This document shows positions 25,151 through 32,638 of a stretch of DNA of 64,000 nt, in pieces. The first letter of the stretch is position 1. Every line of letters starts with the position of its first letter. The DNA comes from an uncultured Ruminococcus sp. (GTDB taxonomy: Bacteria; Bacillota; Clostridia; Oscillospirales; CAG-272), in the NCBI GenBank assembly GCA_902795355.1, contig CADBKZ010000005.1:1-64000 (forward strand). Direction: 5' to 3'. The notes under the pieces are model-generated. The model was not told the origin of the DNA and ran no database searches. It saw only the letters and a program-made list of their open reading frames with translations. Position numbers and translations under genes: made by a program.

Positions 25151-26571
25151 GTAACGGTAAAACCTCCTTCCGCCGTTCGTGTCAGGATCATGGTGGACGC
25201 CTCGGTTGCGGATTCGCTGTTGCCGTCGTTTGCGTAGGCGGTTACGGCAAAGGAGAACGACGCGCCGACCGACATGGGAATATTCCGAATGGTTGCGGCG
25301 AAGAGATAGCCGCCCGAGCCGCGGAGAGATTCGGCGGTGTAGAGAACGGTTTCTTCGGCGGTTTGCCCCAGAAGAGAGGTGAAGAGCGTTTGGCAGGTAT
25401 AATTGCGGTCGGCCGATTTTTCTTCGGCAATGTTCGTAACCGTTATGCGGAAGCCGGCTTCGGTGTAGGGGGTCTCGCGATCCAGACTTGCAATAAACCG
25501 AACGGAAACTTTGTCCGCTCCGCTGCCGTTGGAGAGCTGGACGCCGTGGAAGAGAACCCCGCTTGCGGGATCGGCGTTTTGTTGGCAGTTGTTGTCGGGT
25601 TCAATCGTGGTGCTGCTGCCCACGGTTCCGACATAATTCATGCCGCTTTCAACAGAAACGAAGTTGAGGACAATTCTAACGGTAATGTTACCGTCTGTTT
25701 GCTCTGTTTTGCCCAAAACGCTTCCAACAGAGCCGGTTCCCGTTATGTTTCCCGAAACACGGCAATTGGTGGCGGTAACTCTGCCTGTTGCCATTCCCAC
25801 CAATCCGCCTGTCGCGGTTTTTCCGCTGACCGTGCCTGCGTTTGTGCAATCGGAGAGCGAAACGGGACCGCTTGAATCGGACGATCCGTTTACATATCCC
25901 ACAATCCCGCCGCAGTAAGCACCGCCGCTCACAGGAGCAAGGTTCAGTACATTGGAAATAGTTGCCCCCTCTTCCACACGCGCCGCGAGGGCCGCGACGC
26001 AGGAATTGGAGTAATTGCCGGTGTAAGTAAAATTGCAACCGCTTCCTAAAACCACATTTCGGATCGTTGCGCTTTTTGCAACTGCGCCAAACAGGGAAAT
26101 ATAGGCGATTTTATTTGTATCGGAAGCGCATGGAGTTGGGGAAAGATTCTCAATAACATATCCTCTTCCATCAAAAACACCGTTAAAAGCTCTTCCGGGG
26201 AATGCAGAGTCAAATTTACTCATGCCATTTCCAATCGGAATAAAATCGGAAATGCTGTTCATGTCAATTGAAGCGCAGAGACAAACTTTTGTATCTTCGT
26301 CCCGAAAACCGAAATATGTGCTGTTGTTGATCAGCTCCGAAAAATGTTTCAGCCCAGCCGCATTATAAATTCCGTACCAAACGGTTTTATCAATGGATCG
26401 TTCGCCGTTTTGAAACGTAAAAGTGAGAATGTCCACCACGGTTTCGCTCCATGCCGTGTTTTCCCGTGCGTTCGCGGAGTCGTACCCGACTGCCCCGACC
26501 GGAACGCAGAACAGCGGGAGCAAGAGGGCGAGCAACAGAAGCCCCGTTGCAATCAAAGAGATGTGTTTCAT
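25138..26571 (-). CDS. Exported protein with GLUG-like repeats
   Basis: 477 residues. A clear signal peptide (HISLIATGLLLLALLLPLF, cut near PVGA) is followed by a middle region of beta-helix type repeats: FNGVFDGRGYVIENL, GSGCNFTYTGNYSNS, AYCGGIVGYVNG and TGGLVGMATG, which resemble GLUG motifs of surface adhesins and proteases. The C-terminal 150 residues (VSVRFIASLD and the YTEAGFRI segment) form a separate beta domain that is common in clostridial exported proteins. No anchor is seen, so it may be free or wall-associated. Its end overlaps a 55-residue gene. Confidence 0.7.
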   Translation of the reverse strand: MKHISLIATGLLLLALLLPLFCVPVGAVGYDSANARENTAWSETVVDILTFTFQNGERSIDKTVWYGIYNAAGLKHFSELINNSTYFGFRDEDTKVCLCASIDMNSISDFIPIGNGMSKFDSAFPGRAFNGVFDGRGYVIENLSPTPCASDTNKIAYISLFGAVAKSATIRNVVLGSGCNFTYTGNYSNSCVAALAARVEEGATISNVLNLAPVSGGAYCGGIVGYVNGSSDSSGPVSLSDCTNAGTVSGKTATGGLVGMATGRVTATNCRVSGNITGTGSVGSVLGKTEQTDGNITVRIVLNFVSVESGMNYVGTVGSSTTIEPDNNCQQNADPASGVLFHGVQLSNGSGADKVSVRFIASLDRETPYTEAGFRITVTNIAEEKSADRNYTCQTLFTSLLGQTAEETVLYTAESLRGSGGYLFAATIRNIPMSVGASFSFAVTAYANDGNSESATEASTMILTRTAEGGFTVTWNR

Positions 26572-26622
26572 GTTGTCTTCCTTTTCCTGATGATTTTTCC
26601 TTAAAATGGCGGAAACGTTGGT

Positions 26623-26651
26623 ATTTTAACACATCTTTTTGTTCTTTGCAA
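26623..26651 (-). promoter_or_regulatory. Sigma-A promoter of the GLUG-type gene
   Basis: On the minus strand TTGCAA (26646-26651), 17 bases, TAAAAT (26623-26628). The gap 26572-26846 is AT-rich and otherwise holds nothing I can identify. Confidence 0.65.
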
Positions 26652-26846
26652 TATATAATTTGAAAAATCGGATGGTTCGACAATTTTCGACACAGAACAG
26701 AACGAAATATTTTGCAGTTTTAATAAAAAAGTATCTTGTATTTTGTTTGTTTTTATAACTTTTAATGCCAAAAGTTTCTTGTGTTTTGTTGTTTATATTT
26801 CACCCTTTTTATGGGTTTTCCTTCCCCCAAAATATAGTTGTTTTGG

Positions 26847-27104
26847 TCACGGATCCCCGTTCTTTTTCAAATCGTGATCGATCGCGTCGGCAAGGATGGC
26901 AAGCCCGACGGCAACGATTACCGCCGTTAAAAAGTCCGAAAGAGCGGTTGCCCATAAATCGTTTGCGAGAAGCACGTCCGCTTTCCGGTCTTGCAGATAG
27001 GAGATCAGAATGGCAATGCCTTCTATGGAAATCAGGGGCAGGGCGATCCGAAGAATCCACAGGGCGGGGCGAGAGGGCATATGTAGCTTGATTTTGTTTT
27101 TCAT
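26847..27104 (-). CDS. Small two-span membrane protein
   Basis: 85 residues, hypothetical. Two hydrophobic stretches, about 14-36 (ALWILRIALPLISIEGIAIL) and 54-74 (LTAVIVAVGLAILADAI), with a charged C-terminus DHDLKKNGDP. AAAGGAGA lies just before ATG 27104 on the minus strand. No family recognised; it stands alone, behind its own promoter. Confidence 0.6.
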   Translation of the reverse strand: MKNKIKLHMPSRPALWILRIALPLISIEGIAILISYLQDRKADVLLANDLWATALSDFLTAVIVAVGLAILADAIDHDLKKNGDP

Positions 27105-27203
27105 CGGCGTTCTCCTTTATGCGCATATTTTTTCATTTTCGGCAAAATGAATATCGTTCGGGACATATCCCGAAAAAGCCGCTTTTCGCTTGCTTTCCAT
27201 TCC

Positions 27204-27232
27204 ATTTTAACGGATTTCATGCAAAAAAGCAA
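27204..27232 (-). promoter_or_regulatory. Sigma-A promoter of the 85-residue membrane protein
   Basis: On the minus strand TTGCTT (27227-27232), 17 bases, TAAAAT (27204-27209). The leader contains a hairpin TTCGGGA/TCCCGAA near 27155-27172. The rest of the 369-base gap 27105-27473 is AT-rich, with a palindrome near 27256-27280. Confidence 0.6.
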
Positions 27233-27411
27233 GTGAAATGATTTTCCAATTCGCCCTTTCCAAAAAAACTTTTTTGGAATTTTTGCATAAATATAACAAA
27301 ATTGTCGAAAAAATTCAAAATTGAGATCTTTTGGAGTGATTTTCACCCGTTTTTTTCGTCGGATTGTACGAAACCGCCCCGTTTTTGTTTGCATTTCCGG
27401 TTTTTGCCATC

Positions 27412-27420
27412 TGCTATAAT
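27412..27420 (+). promoter_or_regulatory. Extended -10 promoter before the DUF6514-like gene
   Basis: TGCTATAAT (27412-27420) is an extended -10 element; no -35 at proper spacing is clear (TTGCAT 27389-27394 is 20 bases away). Confidence 0.5.
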
Positions 27421-27473
27421 GGAAGCGTAACACCCGAAAAAGGGCGAATTTTGAAGAAAGACGGTAAAACACC

Positions 27474-27761
27474 ATGGAAAAGAAAGAACAGAAACGAATT
27501 TTAACCGAAGAAACCGTAGCGTTCGGCGGTATGCTTTTGCGCTATCGATTGGTCGAAACGAGCGACCCCGTCGCTCGATTCCGGCTTTGCGCGGCAAACG
27601 GCGCGGAGACGGCCGAAGCGCCCCTCGGAAACGACCTTTGCTTTGCGGCGGATTGCTATCGGGCCGCGCGGAACGGCCGCGCAATGCCTTGCACCCTCTC
27701 CGATATTGTGGAAGATTTGCGGCTGGAAGCGGCAAATTTTGAAAAACCTCTTTACAAATAA
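27474..27761 (+). CDS. DUF6514-like small protein
   Basis: 95 residues, soluble, hypothetical. The C-terminal pattern MPCTLSDIVEDLRLE and the preceding RYRLVETSDPVARFRL fit my memory of the DUF6514 family, small clostridial proteins of unknown role. No catalytic motif. It is 88 bases upstream of nrdR, whose -35 hexamer overlaps this gene's stop codon, so readthrough into nrdR is possible. Confidence 0.5.
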   Translation: MEKKEQKRILTEETVAFGGMLLRYRLVETSDPVARFRLCAANGAETAEAPLGNDLCFAADCYRAARNGRAMPCTLSDIVEDLRLEAANFEKPLYK

Positions 27762-27779
27762 GGAAAAAAGTGGTATGAT
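27751..27779 (+). promoter_or_regulatory. Sigma-A promoter of nrdR
   Basis: TTTACA 27751-27756, 17 bases, TATGAT 27774-27779. The -35 element lies in the last codons of the preceding gene. Confidence 0.75.
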
Positions 27780-27849
27780 ACTACATATAGGGGTCGCCAT
27801 GCCCCAATGGGCGTATATTTTGCCTGTTCCCGAAAGGAGAGAGACCGAT

Positions 27850-28308
27850 ATGAAATGTCCCGCTTGCGGATTTCCCGAAAGCAAGGTGATCGATTCGCGG
27901 CCGATTGAAGAGGGAAACAGCATTCGCCGCCGCCGCGAGTGCCTTTCCTGCCAAAAACGGTTTACCACGTTTGAAACCATTGAATCCACGCAGATCATCG
28001 TTGTCAAAAAGAACGGCGAAAAAGAACTGTTCGACCGCCAGAAACTGCTCGGCGGCGTTCTGAAAGCAACGCAGAAACGCCCTGTGGACGCCATTGCGCT
28101 AGTTTCCGAAATCGAGGCCGAGTTGCAGAACGCCCTGCGCACGGAAGTTTCCTCGCGCGAGCTGGGCGAAATGGTGATGACCAAGCTCAAAGAGCGCGAC
28201 GAGGTGGCGTATGTCCGCTTCGCCTCGGTGTATCGGGAGTTCAAGGACATCGACACTTTCTTGAAAGAACTCAACGCGCTGAAATCGCCCGAAGAGGAGA
28301 ACGAATAA
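27850..28308 (+). CDS. nrdR: Transcriptional repressor NrdR
   Basis: 152 residues, full length. The N-terminal zinc ribbon uses C3, C6, C31 and C34 (CPAC, CLSC), and is followed by an ATP-cone domain (IIVVKKNGEKELFDRQKL). NrdR senses dATP/ATP and represses ribonucleotide reductase genes. ATG 27850 has AAAGGAGAG upstream; the longer in-frame reading from 27643 would run back through the preceding gene. Ends at a strong terminator, so it is monocistronic. Confidence 0.95.
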   Translation: MKCPACGFPESKVIDSRPIEEGNSIRRRRECLSCQKRFTTFETIESTQIIVVKKNGEKELFDRQKLLGGVLKATQKRPVDAIALVSEIEAELQNALRTEVSSRELGEMVMTKLKERDEVAYVRFASVYREFKDIDTFLKELNALKSPEEENE

Positions 28309-28314
28309 GACCTA

Positions 28315-28360
28315 CGGTTGCGGCCGGAATCGGTTCCGGCCGCAACCGTTTTGTGTTTTT
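28315..28360 (+). terminator. Terminator after nrdR
   Basis: Perfect 15-pair stem 28315-28329 with 28334-28348, loop TCGG, then TTTTGTGTTTTT. Confidence 0.92.
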
Positions 28361-28404
28361 ATGCGAAAAATCGGCGAAAAAATCAATTTGCCCCCGATTT
28401 TCGC

Positions 28405-28432
28405 TTGACAATCCGCGTTTTTCGTGTATAAT
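28405..28432 (+). promoter_or_regulatory. Sigma-A promoter of the aminotransferase-aroC operon
   Basis: TTGACA 28405-28410, 16 bases, TATAAT 28427-28432. Confidence 0.85.
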
Positions 28433-28469
28433 AAAGGTAGATACCACGTCCCCCCAAGGAGAAGAAACC

Positions 28470-29669
28470 ATGAATGAAAAAATGCGAGAGCTCGGCGCCC
28501 GTCGCTCGGCGATCCGCGAGCTGTTTGAGTACGGAAAACGCCGCAAGGCCGAGATCGGCGAGGAGAATGTGTTCGATTTCAGCATCGGAAACCCGAGCGT
28601 TCCCGCGCCGGAACAGGTGCGGCAGACCCTGCTTCGGCTTCTGACCGAGAAGGACCCCGTCGCGCTCCACGGCTATACGTCGGCGCAGGGCGATCCCACC
28701 GTTCGCGGCGCGATTGCGGATTATCTCAACCGCACCTACGAAGCGGGCGTTGACGCGGATCTGATCTACTTAACGGCGGGAGCCGCCGCGTCGCTCACCA
28801 TCTCGCTTTCCGCGCTACTGAACCCCGGTGACGAGGTGATCCTTCTCGCGCCGTTTTTCCCCGAATACCGTGTGTTCGTGGAGCGAACGGGGGCAAAGGT
28901 GGTTTCCGTCCCCGCCGATCCCGAAACCTTCCAGCCCGATTTTGCCGCGCTCGAAGCGGCTTTTACCGAAAAAACGCGCGTTCTGCTCGTCAACTCGCCC
29001 AATAACCCCACCGGCGCGGTGCTGACCGAGGAGAGCGTGAAGAAGATGGTCCGTCTGCTCGAAATCAACCGCCGGAAACAGGGAAGCCCGATCTGGTTGA
29101 TTTCGGATGAACCTTACCGCGAATTGGTTTGGGGGGACGCAAAGGCGCCGTATCTTACCCAATATTATGCCGATACGGTGATTTGCTATTCGTTCAGCAA
29201 GTCCCTGTCTCTCCCCGGGGAGCGAATCGGCTATGTGCTGGTGTCTCCGCGCGCGGAGAACGTTTCCGATGTGTATGCCGCCATTTGCGGCGCGGGGCGC
29301 GCGCTCGGTTTTGTTTGCGCGCCGAGCCTGTTCCAATACATGATCCCCGATTGCCTCGGGCTGACGTCCGACCTTTCGGTTTACCGCGCCAACCGCGCAT
29401 TGCTCGCGGACGGATTGCGCGGCTGCGGTTTCCGCGTGGTTTCGCCGGACGGCGCGTTTTACCTGTTTGTGGAGTCGCCCGAGCCGGACGCGGGCGCGTT
29501 TGCCGAACGCGCCAAGGGGTTGGAGCTTTTGGTGGTGCCGAGCGATTCGTTCGGGTGCGGCGGCTTTGTCCGCGTTTCCTATTGCGTTTCCACCGACCAG
29601 ATCAACCGTTCCATGCCCGCGTTCCGCAAGCTGGCGGAATCTTACGGGCTTTGCAACCGATCCAATTGA
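28470..29669 (+). CDS. PLP-dependent class I/II aminotransferase
   Basis: 399 residues, fold type I. The PLP lysine is K244 in SFSKSLSLPGERIGY; NSPNNPTG and ISDEPYREL are the standard cofactor-binding segments. The close family annotates simply as pyridoxal-phosphate-dependent aminotransferase (aspartate/aromatic type). It is followed after 13 bases by aroC, so a role in aromatic or phenylalanine/tyrosine synthesis is a fair inference. ATG 28470 follows AAGGAGAAGAAACC. Confidence 0.85.
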   Translation: MNEKMRELGARRSAIRELFEYGKRRKAEIGEENVFDFSIGNPSVPAPEQVRQTLLRLLTEKDPVALHGYTSAQGDPTVRGAIADYLNRTYEAGVDADLIYLTAGAAASLTISLSALLNPGDEVILLAPFFPEYRVFVERTGAKVVSVPADPETFQPDFAALEAAFTEKTRVLLVNSPNNPTGAVLTEESVKKMVRLLEINRRKQGSPIWLISDEPYRELVWGDAKAPYLTQYYADTVICYSFSKSLSLPGERIGYVLVSPRAENVSDVYAAICGAGRALGFVCAPSLFQYMIPDCLGLTSDLSVYRANRALLADGLRGCGFRVVSPDGAFYLFVESPEPDAGAFAERAKGLELLVVPSDSFGCGGFVRVSYCVSTDQINRSMPAFRKLAESYGLCNRSN

Positions 29670-29682
29670 AAAGGAGAACGCC

Positions 29683-30771
29683 ATGAAAAACACATTCGGA
29701 ACCGCCGTAACGCTGACGTTGTTCGGCGAGAGCCACGGGGCGGGCGTTGGAGCCGTTCTGGACGGCATGGCCCCCGGAATTTCCGTGGACGAGGATTTCA
29801 TCCGCCATCAGCTCTCCCTGCGCCGCCCGCAGGGGGCAATTTCCACGCCGCGGCGGGAAACGGACGATTTCCGGATCGTCAGCGGCGTTTACAAAGGAAA
29901 AACCACGGGAACGCCGATTGCGATTCTGATTCCCAACGAGAACACGCAGAGCGGCGATTACCCCGAGGGAATGGTTCGCCCCGGGCATGCCGACTACACG
30001 GCGCAATGCAAGTACCACGGGTTTCAGGACCCGCGCGGGGGCGGGCATTTTTCGGGGCGCGTAACGGCGGCGTTGGTTGCGGCGGGAGCCGTTGCAATCG
30101 CCGCGCTTCGGAGCAATGAAATTTACATCGGCACGCATATCCGCGACCTCGCGGGCTTGGAAGACCGCCCGTTTGACGACCTGACCGTGGATTTGGAAAC
30201 CTTGGACGATCTGACCTTTCCCGTGCTCGACGAACGCATGGCCGAACGGATGCGGGAAGAGATTCTTGCCGCCGCAGAAGAGGGCGACAGCGTTGGCGGA
30301 ACGCTTGAAACCGCGGTTACGGGCATGCCGTCCGGCGTGGGAGAACCGTGGTTCGATAGCGTGGAGAGCGTGCTTTCGCACGCGCTGTTCGGCGTTCCCG
30401 CGGTCAAGGGCGTGGAGTTCGGCGAGGGGTTCGGCTTTTCCCGCCTGCGGGGAAGCGAGGCCAACGACGCTCTGCGCGTGGAGAACGGCAAGGTCCGCCA
30501 CTTGACCAACCGCAACGGCGGCGTTAACGGCGGCATTACCAACGGCATGCCGCTCCTGTTCCGAACGGTGATCCGCCCAACGCCAACCATCCATCGCCCG
30601 CAGGCAAGCATCAATCTTTCCACCATGGAGAACGTGACCCAGCTTTCGGGCGGCCGCCACGACCCCGCAATCGTGCATCGCGCGCGTCCCGTTGTGGATA
30701 GCGTAACCGCGCTGGTCCTCTGCGACCTGCTCGCCATGCGCTTCGGAACCGACTATATCGCGCAGATATAA
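29683..30771 (+). CDS. aroC: Chorismate synthase
   Basis: 362 residues. Converts EPSP to chorismate with reduced FMN, the last step of the shikimate path. Signatures are LFGESHG near the N-terminus, GHADYTAQCKY, the FMN-binding DPRGGGHFSGR, and SGRHDP near the C-terminus, which here reads LSGGRHDPAIV. ATG 29683 has AAAAGGAGAACGCC. Second gene of a two-gene operon; followed by a long palindrome without U-tract. Confidence 0.95.
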   Translation: MKNTFGTAVTLTLFGESHGAGVGAVLDGMAPGISVDEDFIRHQLSLRRPQGAISTPRRETDDFRIVSGVYKGKTTGTPIAILIPNENTQSGDYPEGMVRPGHADYTAQCKYHGFQDPRGGGHFSGRVTAALVAAGAVAIAALRSNEIYIGTHIRDLAGLEDRPFDDLTVDLETLDDLTFPVLDERMAERMREEILAAAEEGDSVGGTLETAVTGMPSGVGEPWFDSVESVLSHALFGVPAVKGVEFGEGFGFSRLRGSEANDALRVENGKVRHLTNRNGGVNGGITNGMPLLFRTVIRPTPTIHRPQASINLSTMENVTQLSGGRHDPAIVHRARPVVDSVTALVLCDLLAMRFGTDYIAQI

Positions 30772-30775
30772 AATA

Positions 30776-30850
30776 AGACCTTGGGGGCGGGGGCTTCTTT
30801 CTTCGCGCGAAGAAAGAAGCCCCCGCCCCCAAACCCTCGCCCCGAAGAAA
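30776..30850 (+). repeat. AGACCTTG palindrome element (copy 2)
   Basis: Perfect 52-base palindrome 30781-30832 (arms of 26) preceded by AGACC and followed by a GC-rich tail (ACCCTCGCCCCGAAG). It starts 5 bases past the aroC stop. There is no U-tract, so it is not an ordinary terminator. Arms and flanks match the element at 50545. Confidence 0.75.
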
Positions 30851-30884
30851 GAAGGGATTCGGGAAAATAGAAAATCAAACGATA

Positions 30885-30930
30885 GCCCCGCCGAGAAAAT
30901 TTTCTCGGCGGGGCAATCAATTTTTAAATA
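30885..30930 (+). terminator. 30-base palindromic terminator before mraZ
   Basis: Perfect palindrome, 30885-30899 with 30900-30914, followed by AATCAATTTTT. The 335-base gap 30772-31106 also holds the palindrome element before it and the mraZ promoter and operator after it. Confidence 0.6.
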
Positions 30931-30972
30931 TCGTACTCTGAAAAAATTTTTTAAGAAATTTTAAAAAACCTC

Positions 30973-31001
30973 TTGCAATTTGAGAAAGAATCGTTTATAA
31001 T
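30973..31001 (+). promoter_or_regulatory. Sigma-A promoter of the dcw cluster
   Basis: TTGCAA 30973-30978, 17 bases, TATAAT 30996-31001. A second TATAAT overlaps at 31001-31006. Confidence 0.8.
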
Positions 31002-31011
31002 ATAATCACGG

Positions 31012-31046
31012 TGGTGAAAAATGGAGCAAAATGGAGTAAAGTGGAG
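31012..31046 (+). promoter_or_regulatory. MraZ operator, four boxes
   Basis: TGGTG at 31012 and TGGAG at 31022, 31032 and 31042: four 5-base boxes at an exact 10-base period just after the -10 element. MraZ is known to bind tandem TGG-type boxes with 5-base spacers upstream of its own gene, so this is probably the autoregulatory site, placed to block transcription start. Confidence 0.8.
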
Positions 31047-31106
31047 TAAAATCCGATCCGTGATCCGAATCCGCCGGAAATTCCGCGAAGAAAGGGGGAG
31101 CCGAAC

Positions 31107-31529
31107 ATGCTCTGCGGAGAATTCAAACACAATGTTGACGCGAAAAACCGCTTCTTCATTCCCGCAAAAATGCGCGATGAACTCGGCGCCTCGTTCGTCG
31201 TGGTCAAAAGCCTGCGTGAAAACTGCCTGAAAATGTACTCGATGGACGGTTGGGAAGCCTACCTTGCCCCCATTCGCGAGCAGAACCGCAAGCTCGCCGA
31301 GCGCGCCATGCGTTTTCTCAACGCTTCCATGGCGCAGGCGGAACCCGATTCGCAGGGGCGCATCGTTCTCCCGCAGGATCTTCTGACCTACGCGGGCATT
31401 GAAAAATGCGCGGTTGTGGTCGGTTGCGGCGATTACGCCGAAATATGGAGCGACGCCGCATATCAGAAGCTCAAAGAGGAAGAGGACGTTTCCGCAATGG
31501 TTGCGGAGCTCGAATCGTTCGGGCTTTGA
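31107..31529 (+). CDS. mraZ: Transcriptional regulator MraZ
   Basis: 140 residues with two AbrB-like SpoVT/MraZ halves: EFKHNVDAKNRFFIPAKMR and DSQGRIVLPQDLL. It represses the division and wall cluster. ATG 31107 follows GAAAGGGGGAG. The operator boxes upstream support autoregulation. First gene of the dcw cluster, 30 bases before rsmH. Confidence 0.95.
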   Translation: MLCGEFKHNVDAKNRFFIPAKMRDELGASFVVVKSLRENCLKMYSMDGWEAYLAPIREQNRKLAERAMRFLNASMAQAEPDSQGRIVLPQDLLTYAGIEKCAVVVGCGDYAEIWSDAAYQKLKEEEDVSAMVAELESFGL

Positions 31530-31559
31530 GCGAATTATTCAAAAGGAGAGGGAAACAAT

Positions 31560-32507
31560 ATGGAAGAAACGATTTCGTTTTCTCACCGCCCCGTCCTTTT
31601 GGATGAATGCGTCGAGGGGCTTGCCATCCGCCCCGACGGAATCTATGTGGATGGCACGGCAGGCGGCGCGGGGCATAGCTCCGTGATCGCTTCCAAATTA
31701 TCGCAATCAGGTCGATTGATTGCCTTGGATCGGGATGAAACCGCCGTTAAAGTCGCAACGGAAAGATTGTCGGCATGGGGAAGCCGCGCCACAGTGGTGC
31801 GCAGCAACTTCTGCGAGCTTGACAACGTATGCCGGATGCTCGGCGTGGGGGAGATCAACGGATTGTTGCTCGACCTCGGAGTTTCTTCCTACCAATTGGA
31901 CACCGCCGAACGGGGTTTTTCCTATCAGGCGGACGCTCCGTTGGATATGCGGATGGACAACCGAAATCCGCTCACAGCCAAAGAAGTGGTCAATCGCTAT
32001 TCCGAGGAAGCGCTCCGGCGCATCCTTTGGCAGTACGGGGAAGAAAAATTTTCTTCCCGAATCGCTTCCGCAATCGTGCGGGCGCGGGAATCGGCGCCGA
32101 TTGAGACGACAGGGGAACTCGTCAAAATCATCAAAAGCGCCATTCCCGCGGCTGCGCGGGAGGGGGGGCACCACCCCGCAAAGCGTTCCTTTCAGGCCAT
32201 TCGGATCGAGGTGAACGCCGAGCTGGACGTGATTGAACCGACCATCCGTCAGGCGACGGCTCTGCTCGCAAAAGGGGGCAGGATCGCCATCATTACCTTC
32301 CATTCTCTGGAAGACCGGATCGTCAAACAAACTTTTGCAAGCCTTGCTTCCGGTTGTACATGCCCGCCGGATTTTCCGGTTTGCGTTTGCGGCAAGAAGC
32401 CGATTCTCAAAATCGTCAACCACAAGCCCGTAACCGCGTCGGCCGCAGAGCTGGAAGCAAACCCGCGATCCCGAAGCGCAAAGCTTCGCATCGCCGAAAA
32501 ACTGTGA
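31560..32507 (+). CDS. rsmH: 16S rRNA (cytosine-1402-N4)-methyltransferase
   Basis: 315 residues. SAM-binding segment VDGTAGGAGHS (family DGTxGxGGHS), LLDLGVSSYQLD, and RSFQAIRIEVNAEL with TFHSLEDRIVK near the C-terminus. A cysteine cluster (CTCPPDFPVCVCGKKP) sits where usual. In Firmicutes it is followed by ftsL, which is absent here. ATG 31560 has AAAAGGAGAGGG. Confidence 0.95.
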   Translation: MEETISFSHRPVLLDECVEGLAIRPDGIYVDGTAGGAGHSSVIASKLSQSGRLIALDRDETAVKVATERLSAWGSRATVVRSNFCELDNVCRMLGVGEINGLLLDLGVSSYQLDTAERGFSYQADAPLDMRMDNRNPLTAKEVVNRYSEEALRRILWQYGEEKFSSRIASAIVRARESAPIETTGELVKIIKSAIPAAAREGGHHPAKRSFQAIRIEVNAELDVIEPTIRQATALLAKGGRIAIITFHSLEDRIVKQTFASLASGCTCPPDFPVCVCGKKPILKIVNHKPVTASAAELEANPRSRSAKLRIAEKL

Positions 32508-32528
32508 CGCGACCCGTCACGGTTTTTC
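32504..32528 (+). terminator. Weak hairpin after rsmH
   Basis: GTGACG (32504-32509) pairs with CGTCAC (32515-32520), then GGTTTTTCC. The stem covers the rsmH stop codon. It may damp transcription into the PBP gene. The 131-base gap to the next gene holds no ftsL. Confidence 0.35.
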
Positions 32529-32638
32529 CATACCGTGAACGACCGATTTTTTCGGGCGGCGGTTATAACTTCGCGTTTCTCTCCATAAAATAAAGGGACG
32601 GGCGATTCGCCCGAATCCGAACGTGGGGGGATTTGCGG

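Noticed and set aside
27774..27800. NrdR box overlapping the nrdR promoter
   Set aside because: TACTACATATAGG has only partial likeness to the NrdR palindrome and there is no second box at the expected spacing.
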